A program made the position numbers and the translations under genes. A stretch of 64,000 bases of DNA from Paraburkholderia acidisoli (GTDB lineage Bacteria > Pseudomonadota > Gammaproteobacteria > Burkholderiales > Burkholderiaceae): the NCBI RefSeq assembly GCF_009789675.1, contig NZ_CP046915.1, positions 930,001-994,000 of the forward strand. Direction: 5' to 3'. How positions within the stretch are numbered: position 1 is the stretch's first letter; each line of letters begins with the position of its first letter. This document shows, piece by piece, positions 1 to 7,459 of the stretch. Below the pieces are notes generated by a model. That model was given only the letters and a program-made list of their open reading frames with translations, ran no database searches and had not been told where the DNA came from.

Positions 1-28
1 TTAGGGCTCGCTACGGCTTACCGGCTCA

Positions 29-335
29 CTACTGCGCCTTCGGCACCAACCGGTAATCGCCATTCCCGATCGACGGTCCGGTCCGGCAATCGATCGGACG
101 CACGGCTTGCTTGCCATCGACCATGCGAGGCAGGCAACTGCCGCCGTGCGCGCAGTAAGCGGTTTGCCATGATCGTCGCGGGCAATATTTTTCCCGGTTG
201 CCAGACGTTACCCACATCGTCGGTTACCGGGCGCAGCACGCGGATCTGGCATTCGGGCGCGGCGAAAGCGGGCGGCGTGATGGCCGCGAGGGCGAGCGGC
301 ACGGTGGCCACCAGCGCGTAGGGAATCATGCGCAT
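29..335 (-). pseudogene. Small exported protein, reading frame disrupted
   Basis: The 5' part starts at 335 (MRMIPYALVATVPLALAA) with a clear signal peptide ending near AFA-AP, then reads DDVGNVWQPGKILPATI. That frame then turns into arginine-rich shadow-like sequence. The next frame on the same strand gives YCAHGGSCLPRMVDGKQAV and ends in DYRLVPKAQ at 29, which reads like a genuine Cys-containing secreted domain. The join needs an indel near 165-190. I see this as one gene of about 100 residues carrying a frameshift, either decay or a sequencing error. The family is unknown to me. Both halves look protein-like, but neither frame alone is convincing. Confidence 0.5.
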
Positions 336-350
336 GAACGTGCTTCCTTC

Positions 351-815
351 TACGTTAGTCGGTTAGAGCGTTGCGCCTGATCACGACCCCGTTCAAACGC
401 GGCCATGAAAGGGAACGCAAACCCGTTCGCAGCGTTCGTGCCCGATCCCGAAAGTGGTGGCGCGCGCATCGAACGAACCGGTTCACGCGATGGAATCGAG
501 CGCGATCGCCGAAGAAGGCGAGCGTCGCGGGGAGGTTCCCAGATAGTGAGCCGAGTACGCGGAGCGTGGCGTTGGCGAGGTGGGGATGGCCAGCGAAGTC
601 CATCGCTGGCGGGGGCGTGACCATCAGCCCGCATGGAAAATTACGTGTCCAGCTAACTGCGCCAGGACACGAGCCGAGCCGGCGGTGCCGGATCGATTGC
701 CTCCACTAGGGTTCGCGAAATGACAGTGATTGTTCGAACCCGGTGGAGGCTTATGCCGCCAACGTGCATCGCGTCACGAGATCGACCGAAGTCGTTCGCG
801 AGCGCGATGTCGCGA
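351..815. other. Non-coding stretch without a supported gene
   Basis: Open frames occur on both strands here but have arginine/serine-rich compositions typical of high-GC shadow frames, with no recognisable domain and no good ribosome binding site. The only structured element I see is the long inverted repeat at 699-750, listed separately. Confidence 0.5.
699..750. repeat. Interrupted 15-bp inverted repeat
   Basis: The left arm is GCCTCCAC (699-706) plus GGGTTCG (709-715). The right arm is CGAACCC (735-741) plus GTGGAGGC (743-750). All 15 positions pair, with a 2-versus-1 base bulge between the two helices and a 19-base loop. It lies 66 bases beyond the stop of the siderophore receptor gene, so it could end that transcript. 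No T-run follows on either side, so a Rho-independent terminator is not supported. The GGTTCGAA-like core resembles a tRNA T-arm, but no other tRNA part is present. Confidence 0.6.
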
Positions 816-3053
816 TCAGAATTCGACCGTCGCGTTGGCGATGAACGTGCGCACGGCGCCCGGCAGCACGTAGTAGCCGTAGCCCGTGGTCCAGTAGCGC
901 TTGTCGAACAGATTGTTGATGCCTGCGCGGAACGTCACGCTCTTGCCGCCGATTTCCGTGTCGTACTTCCCGCCGATATCCACGGTCGTGTACGAAGGCA
1001 CGATGAACTGGTTGGCCGCGTCCAGCGCCATGTTGCCCGTGTACTTGACGCCCGCGTCGAGCGTGAGGCCGTGCACGACCGAAGGCGAATACTCCACGCG
1101 CGCGGTCGCCTGGAAGCGCGGCGTGCCGTAGATACGCTTGCCGTTCACACTCGCGTCGTCGATACCCACGCCCTTGGCGTTGAGCGCGAGCACGCCCGCC
1201 ATCACGCGCCAGTCGCGTACCGGCGAGAACCAGGCGCTGGCATCGAGGCCCATGTAACGCTCGGTGCCGTCCTGCACGAAGATGTTCGCGGTGTTCGTGT
1301 AGTCGTAGCCGCGGTCGATGCGGAACAGCGCCACGTTGCCGCCCCAGCGCTCGCGATCGGTCTTGAAGCCCACCTCGTACTGCTTGCTGCGCAACGGGCC
1401 GAACACTTGCGGATAGTTCGCATTGAACGCCGAAGCCGCGCCGCCTTGCTCGAGCGACTCGACATAGCTCGCGTAAGCCGTCGAGTACGCGTCGGTCTTG
1501 AACATGATCGCGCCGGTCGGCGTGACGGGCGACTTGCCGTATTGCGACGCGTAGGTCTGGTCGACGTTATAGACGTCCTGACGATAGTGCGTGTAACGCA
1601 CGCCCACCAGCGCCGAGAGGCGGTCGGTGAACTGCATCGTGTCGCTCGCGAACAGTGCCGCCTGAGTGGTCGTGTTCTGGCGATACAGCTGCGAGTTGAA
1701 CGAGACGGCCGGGTTGTACAGCGTGATCGGCGTATAAATGTTGCCGGTGCCGAGCGAATAGCCGCCGGCGAGGCCGCCCGGCTGATTGTCGTATTCCGCG
1801 GTTTGATTGGAATATTCGGCGCCGAACGCGACGTCGTGCTTGATGAAGCCCGTCGAGAACTTGCCTTGCACCATGGCCGTCGCGTCCGAATAGAAATAGC
1901 GCGTCAGTGCGGTGTAGAGCGTATTCGAGTAGTCGCCCTGGGCGTCGTTGACCCACAGCAGGCTGTCGTCGTTGTAACGGTTGAGCTTGGAGAAGCGGTA
2001 ATTGACGCTCGCTTTCCAGTCGTCCGAAATCCGGTATTGCAGGCCGGTGCCGACCGAAGTCGTTTCCGTTTCATACCAGTTCTGCGGCTGCGTGAGGCTG
2101 CGCGTCACGCGGCTCGCGTCGGGAATGGCGGAGTTCGCACCGTAAATCATGATGTCGAACAGCGTGCCGTTCTGCTTGGTCTTCTGGTACAGCGCGTCGG
2201 CCGTCAGCGTGAGATCGGGCGTGACCCGGAAATCCAGCGCGAGCGAGGCCACCTGGCGGCGGATATGACCGTTCGCCTCGGCGGTGTTGCCGTCTTCGTT
2301 CACCGCATTCAGGCGATAGCCGAAGCGCTTGTCGTTGCCGAAGCGGCCACCGAGATCGGCGCTTTCGGTGAACACGCCCGCCGACTCGTAGCCGAACGTG
2401 AACGCATGATACGGTTCGTCGGTCGGGCGCTTGAGCACGTAATTGACGATGCCGCCCGGCGCGCTGAAGCCGTACATAAAGCCGCTCAAGCCTTTGAGCA
2501 ATTGAACCTGCTCGAACGCTTCGAGCGGCAGATTCATGTCCCAGCCCGTGAAACTCTGGCCGTCGATCTTGTTGCCGTTGAGCTGGTCGAGCTGAATGCC
2601 GCGAATGCTGAACGTCGAGTTCTCGCCGGTCCGCCCATTACCCACGATCGACACGGCGGGGTCGTACTTGAAGACGTCGTTGACGCTCGTTGCACGCAGG
2701 TCCTTGATGTCTTCGCTCGACTTCACGTCGGTCGAGAACGGCGTATCGACCTGCTTGCGCGCGCCGAGCGCGCCCGCGCTGACGCGGTCGGTACGCAGTG
2801 CGTCGTCGGCCGCCGTCGCGGTGACTTTGACCGTGGGCAGGGTCGGCGCGGAGGCGGGCGTATCGGTGGCCGCGGGTGCCGAAGCGGCCACCGCCGGGGC
2901 GGCCTGCGCGGCACTCACCGTAGGCAGCACCGCGAATGCGGCACTGACGAGACTCAAAGCGGCCAGCGAGATGGGAGAGCGGTGCAGGAAAAACGTGGAA
3001 GCATGCGACGCTCGCGGCACAGCGCGCGAGGAAAAGCCCGTATTGTTGTTCAT
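816..3053 (-). CDS. TonB-dependent siderophore receptor
   Basis: Outer-membrane gated barrel that imports a ferric siderophore using TonB energy. From the chosen start at 3053 the protein has 745 residues: a long signal peptide (cleavage near residues 48-52), a TonB-box-like stretch around TLPTVKVTA, a plug domain (about 105-230, with FSIRGIQLDQ and GLSGFMYG followed by PGGIVNYVLKRPT), then a beta-barrel ending in ATVEF with the terminal aromatic expected for outer-membrane insertion. In-frame starts further upstream would add about 100 residues that do not look like protein and would run over the Fur box, so I reject them. No strong ribosome binding site precedes 3053. The Fur-like site at 3113-3131 indicates iron repression. 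The exact siderophore cannot be read from the sequence. Confidence 0.93.
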   Translation of the reverse strand: MNNNTGFSSRAVPRASHASTFFLHRSPISLAALSLVSAAFAVLPTVSAAQAAPAVAASAPAATDTPASAPTLPTVKVTATAADDALRTDRVSAGALGARKQVDTPFSTDVKSSEDIKDLRATSVNDVFKYDPAVSIVGNGRTGENSTFSIRGIQLDQLNGNKIDGQSFTGWDMNLPLEAFEQVQLLKGLSGFMYGFSAPGGIVNYVLKRPTDEPYHAFTFGYESAGVFTESADLGGRFGNDKRFGYRLNAVNEDGNTAEANGHIRRQVASLALDFRVTPDLTLTADALYQKTKQNGTLFDIMIYGANSAIPDASRVTRSLTQPQNWYETETTSVGTGLQYRISDDWKASVNYRFSKLNRYNDDSLLWVNDAQGDYSNTLYTALTRYFYSDATAMVQGKFSTGFIKHDVAFGAEYSNQTAEYDNQPGGLAGGYSLGTGNIYTPITLYNPAVSFNSQLYRQNTTTQAALFASDTMQFTDRLSALVGVRYTHYRQDVYNVDQTYASQYGKSPVTPTGAIMFKTDAYSTAYASYVESLEQGGAASAFNANYPQVFGPLRSKQYEVGFKTDRERWGGNVALFRIDRGYDYTNTANIFVQDGTERYMGLDASAWFSPVRDWRVMAGVLALNAKGVGIDDASVNGKRIYGTPRFQATARVEYSPSVVHGLTLDAGVKYTGNMALDAANQFIVPSYTTVDIGGKYDTEIGGKSVTFRAGINNLFDKRYWTTGYGYYVLPGAVRTFIANATVEF

Positions 3054-3112
3054 TCTGTGTGAAGGAGTGGCGGGTGCGCGACCTTCACGACATGGCGATC
3101 GGCACTCTTTAT

Positions 3113-3131
3113 GAGAATCGTTCGCATTATC
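3113..3131 (-). promoter_or_regulatory. Fur box upstream of siderophore receptor
   Basis: Read on the minus strand the site is GATAATGCGAACGATTCTC. It matches the 19-bp Fur consensus GATAATGATAATCATTATC at 14 positions, including the whole first heptamer. It lies 60 bases upstream of the receptor start codon, where a promoter would be expected. Confidence 0.75.
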
Positions 3132-3308
3132 ATGAAAATGCATGAGTCTTTCAAGCGATGTTGCGAGGACACCACGACATGGCCCGGCGGGATCGAAGTC
3201 GACTGCAACGGGGCACGCGCATGAAGGCGTGGAGCGCCGAAACGTCGTGTTATCGGCTCGCCACTGCCGGTCTGAAATTCGGTCTGAAATTCGATCTGAA
3301 GCCGACAC

Positions 3309-3877
3309 ATGCAATTCGAGACCGCTGAGAGGACGATGTGGGCACTCGTGCAGACCCATACGGGCCGGGTTGGCTACGCGCGCGGCATCAAGTCCGAAGG
3401 TCTTTCGGCAAACCCGCCGGTCATCGACTGCTCGGGGTGGGTGAGGTTGCTGCTCACAGCGCGATGCAGGCGGAGAACGAGGCCACGGGCCGCGCGCGGT
3501 TCAACCCGGCTGACGTGAGCGCTATTCAGGTATGGTCCGACCGGCTGATTCACGAGATCGAGGCGCGAACGGGCTTCGTGCTCGCGGGCGGCGAGATCAC
3601 CATGCGCAGTCTGCCGCGCTGCGCCACGATGGGACTGAAGCTGGGCGCGCCTGCGTGGGCAAACAATCATCCCCGTCCTCGCGGGATCACTCACGTCGTG
3701 CAGGTCGTGCGCCGGCCTGGCGACGACGCGCCGTTCGTCTCCGAGTCGATCGGCAGCGCCGTAGCGCCGGGCGTGCGACTGACGGCGCTCGAAACGTGGC
3801 TCGCGTGCTCCGAGGCGCACCTTCGCGCCCGCGAAATCTGGGCTGTCGATCCCTTCCTGCTGGCCGCGAAAACTTGA
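3309..3877 (+). pseudogene. NlpC/P60-like peptidase-fold gene with a frameshift
   Basis: Frame one from ATG 3309 reads GRVGYARGIKSEGLSANPPV and then IDCSGWVRLLLTA, the nucleophile motif of NlpC/P60 and amidase-like cysteine peptidases. About 3460 it must shift to another frame, which continues MQAENEATGRARF and reaches GITHVVQVVRRPGDD and GVRLTALETWLA. These match the His-containing HVxxVV strand and the C-terminal helix of that fold, ending at 3877. A single missing base near 3455-3468 would restore one protein of about 189 residues. Neither frame alone contains both catalytic residues. It may be a recent mutation or a sequencing error. The role (murein or phage-like hydrolase) is inferred only. 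Confidence 0.55.
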
Positions 3878-4243
3878 GCGTCGCGCGCGTGCCGCGATTC
3901 GAACTCGCCGCGCCAGGCTGTGCGATCTTCTGATTGACGGTGACGCGTGATCGGCCGCAATTCGACGGAGCGCTGAATGCGTTGACAACTCACTCCGCAT
4001 TGCGCGGCCGGATCGATAATCCGCCGCGCATTGTTTATTGCGCGGCATTAAGCCTGTTTATTCCACCGCTCAAGCTGATTTCGCCCGCTTTTTTGATTCG
4101 CTTTGTGTCCGTACTTTCGAGAGACACATTGCGATACATGACGCAAAAAGCCTTCGGCTATAACTACACGCAAGCGAATGGTTCATCGCCGCGAGCGCAC
4201 TTGCCCGATCCTCGGGTTTGCAAACAATACAGGAGAATGCGTC
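3878..4243. other. AT-richer intergenic region upstream of hydrolase gene
   Basis: No supported gene. It contains a 7-bp hairpin, GCCGCGC at 4023-4029 pairing with GCGCGGC at 4040-4046, not followed by a T-run. The stretch 4030-4160 is noticeably richer in A/T than its surroundings and probably holds the promoter of the downstream hydrolase, but I could not pick convincing -35/-10 boxes. Confidence 0.5.
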
Positions 4244-5275
4244 ATGTCAGATCCCGTCAACGTCCGTCGTCGCCGTTTGCTCGGCACCACGCTCGCGGGC
4301 CTCACGCTCGCCGACTTCGGACTCGGCAACCTCGCGCACGCGCAATCCGGCGGCAATACGCGCACGGGCAGCAGCGCCTCGTTCGGCCCGATCCAGCAGA
4401 TCGACGCCGGTGTGCTCAACGTGGGTTATGCCGAAGCGGGGCCGAAGCATGGCCCGGTCGTGTTCCTGCTGCACGGTTGGCCCTATGACATCTACAGCTA
4501 TGCCGAAGTCGCGCCGCTGCTCGCGGCCAACGGCTACCGCGTGATCGTGCCGTATTTGCGCGGCTACGGCACCACGCGTTTTCTTTCAGCCGATACGCCG
4601 CGCAACGGCCAGCAGGCGGTGACCGCGGCCGATATCGTCGCGCTCATGGACGCGTTGAAGATCGATCAGGCCGTGTTCGGCGGCTACGACTGGGGCGCAC
4701 GCACGGCGGACATCATCGCGGCGCTGTATCCCGAGCGCGTCAAGGCGCTGGTCTCGGTCAGCGGCTATCTGATCGGCAGCCAGGCAGCGAACCGCAAGCC
4801 GTTGCCGCCGCAAGCCGAGTTTCAGTGGTGGTATCAGTTCTACTTCGCGACCGAGCGCGGCGCGCAAGGGTACGCAGCCAATCGCGACGCGTTCAACAAA
4901 CTGATCTGGCAACTGGCCTCGCCCAAATGGAATTTCGACGACGCCACCTACGCACGCAGCGCCGCCTCGTTCCAGAATCCCGACCACGTGGCCGTGGTGA
5001 TTCACAACTACCGCTGGCGTCTGGGTCTCGCGCAGGGCGAAGCGAAATACGACGAGATCGAGCAGCGCCTCGCGAGCGCACCGCCGATCACCGTGCCGAC
5101 CATCACGCTGGAAGGCGACGCGAACGGCGCGCCGCATCCCGAACCGGCCGCCTATGCGAAGAAGTTCACGGGCAAGTATTTGCATCGCAATATCGGCGGC
5201 GGCATTGGTCACAATTTGCCGCAGGAAGCGCCGAAGGAGTTCGCCGAGGCGATTCTTCAGGTCACGCATCTGTGA
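4244..5275 (+). CDS. Tat-exported alpha/beta hydrolase, epoxide hydrolase-like
   Basis: Probable periplasmic hydrolase of 343 residues. The start at 4244 is supported by AGGAG at 4231-4235. The N-terminus carries a twin-arginine motif (RRRRLLG, residues 8-14) and a hydrophobic run ending AHA, so export by Tat is likely. The oxyanion motif HGWP is at residues 77-80. The nucleophile elbow is G-Y-D-W-G with Asp149, as in epoxide hydrolases and haloalkane dehalogenases rather than serine esterases. A C-terminal IGHNLPQEAP supplies the catalytic His. It stands alone, with a strong terminator downstream at 5311-5344. Substrate unknown. Export of an epoxide-hydrolase-type enzyme is somewhat unusual. 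Confidence 0.85.
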   Translation: MSDPVNVRRRRLLGTTLAGLTLADFGLGNLAHAQSGGNTRTGSSASFGPIQQIDAGVLNVGYAEAGPKHGPVVFLLHGWPYDIYSYAEVAPLLAANGYRVIVPYLRGYGTTRFLSADTPRNGQQAVTAADIVALMDALKIDQAVFGGYDWGARTADIIAALYPERVKALVSVSGYLIGSQAANRKPLPPQAEFQWWYQFYFATERGAQGYAANRDAFNKLIWQLASPKWNFDDATYARSAASFQNPDHVAVVIHNYRWRLGLAQGEAKYDEIEQRLASAPPITVPTITLEGDANGAPHPEPAAYAKKFTGKYLHRNIGGGIGHNLPQEAPKEFAEAILQVTHL

Positions 5276-5310
5276 GTGCTACGCGGTAATCCCAGGCAAT
5301 CGTTCAGAAG

Positions 5311-5344
5311 AAAACGGCGCGCCAGTTCAGGCGCGCCGTTTTTT
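5311..5344. terminator. Bidirectional Rho-independent terminator
   Basis: A perfect 9-bp GC core, GGCGCGCC-type arms (5315-5323 and 5330-5338), with a 6-base loop. It is flanked by AAAA on the left and TTTTTT on the right, so it can end the hydrolase transcript on the plus strand and the convergent thioredoxin-fold gene on the minus strand. Confidence 0.9.
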
Positions 5345-5417
5345 GCTTCATGACGTAAGGAATAGCCCGACGATGCCGCCAGGCGCGGCATTGCCGGGGC
5401 ACGGGCGCCGTGCGCGA

Positions 5418-5978
5418 TCAACCTGGCTTCGGCAAACCCAGCGCGTGACGGATCGCCGCCTCGGTTTGCCCGTAGTCGCCTTCGCCGTAATGGCTGTACA
5501 CGAGCTTGCCGCTTGCGTCGATCAAATACACGGCGGGCCAATATTGATTGCCATAGGCATGCCACGTGGCGTACTGATTGTCCTGCGCGACAGGATAAGC
5601 AATGCCGTATTGCTTGATGGCCTTCCGCAAATTGCCGGTGTCGCGCTCGAACGCATATTCGGGCGTATGCACGCCCACCACCACGAGTCCTTTGTCGCGA
5701 TAGCGGGCGTCCCAGTCTTTTACGTGGGGAATCGTGTGCACGCAATTGATGCATTCGAAGGTCCAGAAGTCGACGAGCACGACTTTGCCGCGCAATGCCT
5801 TTAGATCGAGCGGCTCGCTGTTGATCCAGGTATTGATACCCGTGAAATCGGGGGCATTCATGCCCATTTGCAGCGAGACGGAAGAGGGCGCGGGCGCTTC
5901 GGCGGCGGCATAAGCGGCGAGGCCAGCGGTCGCGGCGAGACCGGCCACCACGGCAGTGAGTTTGAGACGGGACAGCAT
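5418..5978 (-). CDS. Exported thioredoxin-fold (TlpA/redoxin-like) protein
   Basis: A 186-residue periplasmic thiol-disulfide protein. Start 5978 is chosen because AAGGAGAA lies just upstream; longer in-frame starts lack protein-like sequence. The signal peptide is residues 1-26. The mature part opens with GMNAPDFTGINTWI, and the active site is FWTFECINCVHTIPH with Cys76 and Cys79. The C-I-N-C motif with Trp-Thr-Phe before it is the pattern of the DipZ/TlpA-type periplasmic redoxins. The strand YPVAQDNQYATWHAYGNQ and the cis-Pro segment NQYWPAVYLID follow. The likely role is reduction of exported proteins or peroxide-type oxidants. No cytochrome c maturation genes are nearby, so the partner is unknown. 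Confidence 0.88.
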   Translation of the reverse strand: MLSRLKLTAVVAGLAATAGLAAYAAAEAPAPSSVSLQMGMNAPDFTGINTWINSEPLDLKALRGKVVLVDFWTFECINCVHTIPHVKDWDARYRDKGLVVVGVHTPEYAFERDTGNLRKAIKQYGIAYPVAQDNQYATWHAYGNQYWPAVYLIDASGKLVYSHYGEGDYGQTEAAIRHALGLPKPG

Positions 5979-6092
5979 GACGGTTCTCCTTGAGTGAGTG
6001 ACGAAGGCTGAACCGATTGAATCGCGCGCACGTATCTCGGGAATGTCGCATAAGCGGCTTGCGCGCAACGTAGTGTGTCGGTGCGCGAGCGG

Positions 6093-6157
6093 GATACATG
6101 GCGATACAAAAGCGCGGCAGGCCACGGGCCTGCGCGCAATTTGTACGGTTGTGTATC
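6093..6157. promoter_or_regulatory. Paired GATACA half-sites in divergent promoter region
   Basis: GATACA occurs at 6093-6098 and again at 6103-6108, one helical turn apart. About 45 bases further on, the inverted form appears as TGTAC at 6142-6146 and TGTATC at 6152-6157, again 10 bases apart. The array sits between the divergent thioredoxin-fold gene (start 5978) and DUF4148 gene (start 6324). Direct repeats at 10-bp spacing are typical of OmpR-family response regulator sites. The regulator is unknown and the site is inferred. The remainder of 5979-6323 shows no gene. Confidence 0.35.
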
Positions 6158-6323
6158 TACGCACGCCACGGACAAACACGCATGCAAACCGGCACCGGAT
6201 CGAAACACGGCAGATACATCGCGGCGTTCAAATATCTCTACGCCAGCACGACATATCGCTCGCGACGCAGCACTCCCGTTATGCAGTTCGCCGTGTTTTG
6301 AACATCACCTTTGGAGAAACACC

Positions 6324-6713
6324 ATGAAAGCTCTCAAGATCCTCGCTCTCGCCGCGCTCGTTGCCGCCCCGCTCGTTTCGTTCGCGCAGTCGAATCAACC
6401 CGTGACGCGTGCCCAGGTGCGCGCCGAACTCGTGCAGTTGCAGCAAGCGGGCTACAACCCGGCCAGCGACGAGACGCAGTATCCGGCCAATATCCAGGCC
6501 GCGCTGTCGCGTATCGAGGCGCAGCAGAACGCGCAAACCGCAACGGCGCCGGTGACACCGATGGCCACGACGTCGTACGGCGGTGTTGCCGATGGCGTAT
6601 CCGCGGCGGGTGCGCATCGTCGTGTCAAAGCGGCGGTTGCGTCGAGTGTCTCGAATCCCTTGCCGGTGCCGGACGATATTCCCGGCCTCGGCCCAATCTA
6701 CGCGCACTCGTAA
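6324..6713 (+). CDS. DUF4148 exported protein
   Basis: A 129-residue small periplasmic protein of the DUF4148 family, very common in Burkholderiaceae and of unknown function. Start 6324 has GGAG at 6313-6316. Signal peptide MKALKILALAALVAAPLVSFAQ. The family signature follows directly: VTRAQVRAELVQLQQAGYNP, then TQYPANIQAALSRIEAQ. The C-terminal half is low complexity (Ala/Thr/Val-rich) and ends in a proline-rich DDIPGLGPIY tail. Many paralogs exist per genome in this group and are often stress- or host-responsive, but nothing here shows its own control apart from the GATACA array upstream. Confidence 0.88.
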   Translation: MKALKILALAALVAAPLVSFAQSNQPVTRAQVRAELVQLQQAGYNPASDETQYPANIQAALSRIEAQQNAQTATAPVTPMATTSYGGVADGVSAAGAHRRVKAAVASSVSNPLPVPDDIPGLGPIYAHS

Positions 6714-6843
6714 TGAGCACTCGTAATGCGCCCGCTAAATGGCGCGCAGGGAAGTTTGGCGCAGCGGCGGGCAATCTGAAAGCGCTGCGCCTGGCACGCT
6801 GTTACGCTGGCGGATCGCGTAGTGAGGGGTTCAACCGCTGTGT

Positions 6844-7332
6844 TCAGGTATCGCGGCGCGCTCGTGGCAACTTGACTTCGGTATCCGCGCGCGAGACGGC
6901 GCGGCCGTCGCTCGCGTGCGGCGACATGAGCGGCAGCGGCTTGCGCGTGGTTTTGTCGACGAGACGCGAATGCCGCTCGCCACGCGCGAACAGATTGCGC
7001 TCGCCCCATTGCTGAAGCGCGACGATCAGCGGAAACAGGCTTTCGCCCTTGCTCGTGAGCCCGTATTCCAGATAGTTCGTGCCGTCCGAAGCCGGACGCG
7101 TTTGCAGAATACCCGCTTCCACGAGCCGGCCGAGGCGCCCCGAAAGAATGTTGCGCGCGACGCCCAGATTGCGCTGGATATCGCCGAAACGATGCACGCC
7201 GTCGAACACGTCGCGCAGGATCATGAGCGACCACTTGTCGCCGATCACATCCACGGAGCGCGCCACGGGGCAGGTAGGGGAAGCGGGCGTGGGATCAGGC
7301 GGTTGACTGCGCGGCATGGCGGTTTTTTCCAT
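6844..7332 (-). CDS. HxlR-family transcriptional regulator
   Basis: A winged-helix DNA-binding protein of 162 residues from start 7332 (MEKTAMPRSQ); an alternative start is 7317, and neither has a strong ribosome binding site. The HxlR/MarR-like domain begins at CPVARSVDVIGDKWSLMIL, the characteristic N-terminal Cys and GDKW motif, then FGDIQRNLGVARNILSGRL (recognition helix) and YGLTSKGESLFPL (wing). The C-terminus has an extra arginine-rich tail after LVDKTTRKPLPLMSP. The lone N-terminal Cys is the thiol sensor position in several redox- or aldehyde-sensing members. It is divergent from a PLP-dependent decarboxylase, and both promoters carry the same operator-like sequence (7343-7363 and 7388-7408), so it most likely controls both genes. 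Confidence 0.9.
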   Translation of the reverse strand: MEKTAMPRSQPPDPTPASPTCPVARSVDVIGDKWSLMILRDVFDGVHRFGDIQRNLGVARNILSGRLGRLVEAGILQTRPASDGTNYLEYGLTSKGESLFPLIVALQQWGERNLFARGERHSRLVDKTTRKPLPLMSPHASDGRAVSRADTEVKLPRARRDT

Positions 7333-7342
7333 CGAATCGATC

Positions 7343-7363
7343 TGGTTGCATTTTAAAACTAGT
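7343..7363 (-). promoter_or_regulatory. HxlR operator candidate, copy 1
   Basis: On the minus strand the core reads TAGTTTTAAAATGCAACCA. It aligns over 21 positions with the site at 7388-7408 on the plus strand, with about 16 identities, and is located just upstream of the HxlR gene. Autoregulation is inferred. Confidence 0.5.
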
Positions 7364-7387
7364 GGGCCTACCATTCAATCCCGTTCG

Positions 7388-7408
7388 ACTGGTTTTATTT
7401 TGAAACCA
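7388..7408 (+). promoter_or_regulatory. HxlR operator candidate, copy 2
   Basis: The core TGGTTTTATTTTGAAACCA contains the palindromic arms TGGTTT and AAACCA. It sits 51 bases before the start of the PLP decarboxylase gene. Its similarity to the mirror-oriented site at 7343-7363 suggests one regulator binding both divergent promoters. Confidence 0.5.
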
Positions 7409-7459
7409 GATTGCGAAGCTGGATCGTAAAGGACATTCGAGCGGCAAAACGGAGATCCG

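Noticed and set aside
371..709. 112-residue open frame in the first intergenic region
   Set aside because: No ribosome binding site, no domain, Arg/Ser/Trp-rich; both strands are equally open here.
699..750. tRNA gene fragment
   Set aside because: Only a T-arm-like dyad is present; there is no D-arm, anticodon arm, or CCA end in register.
720..3062. 780-residue open frame antisense to the siderophore receptor
   Set aside because: Arg/Val/His-rich composition typical of high-GC antisense frames; the opposite strand encodes a complete TonB receptor with signal peptide, plug and barrel.
3934..4488. 184-residue open frame upstream of and overlapping the Tat hydrolase
   Set aside because: It overlaps the strongly supported hydrolase in another frame and turns into Arg/His-rich shadow sequence.
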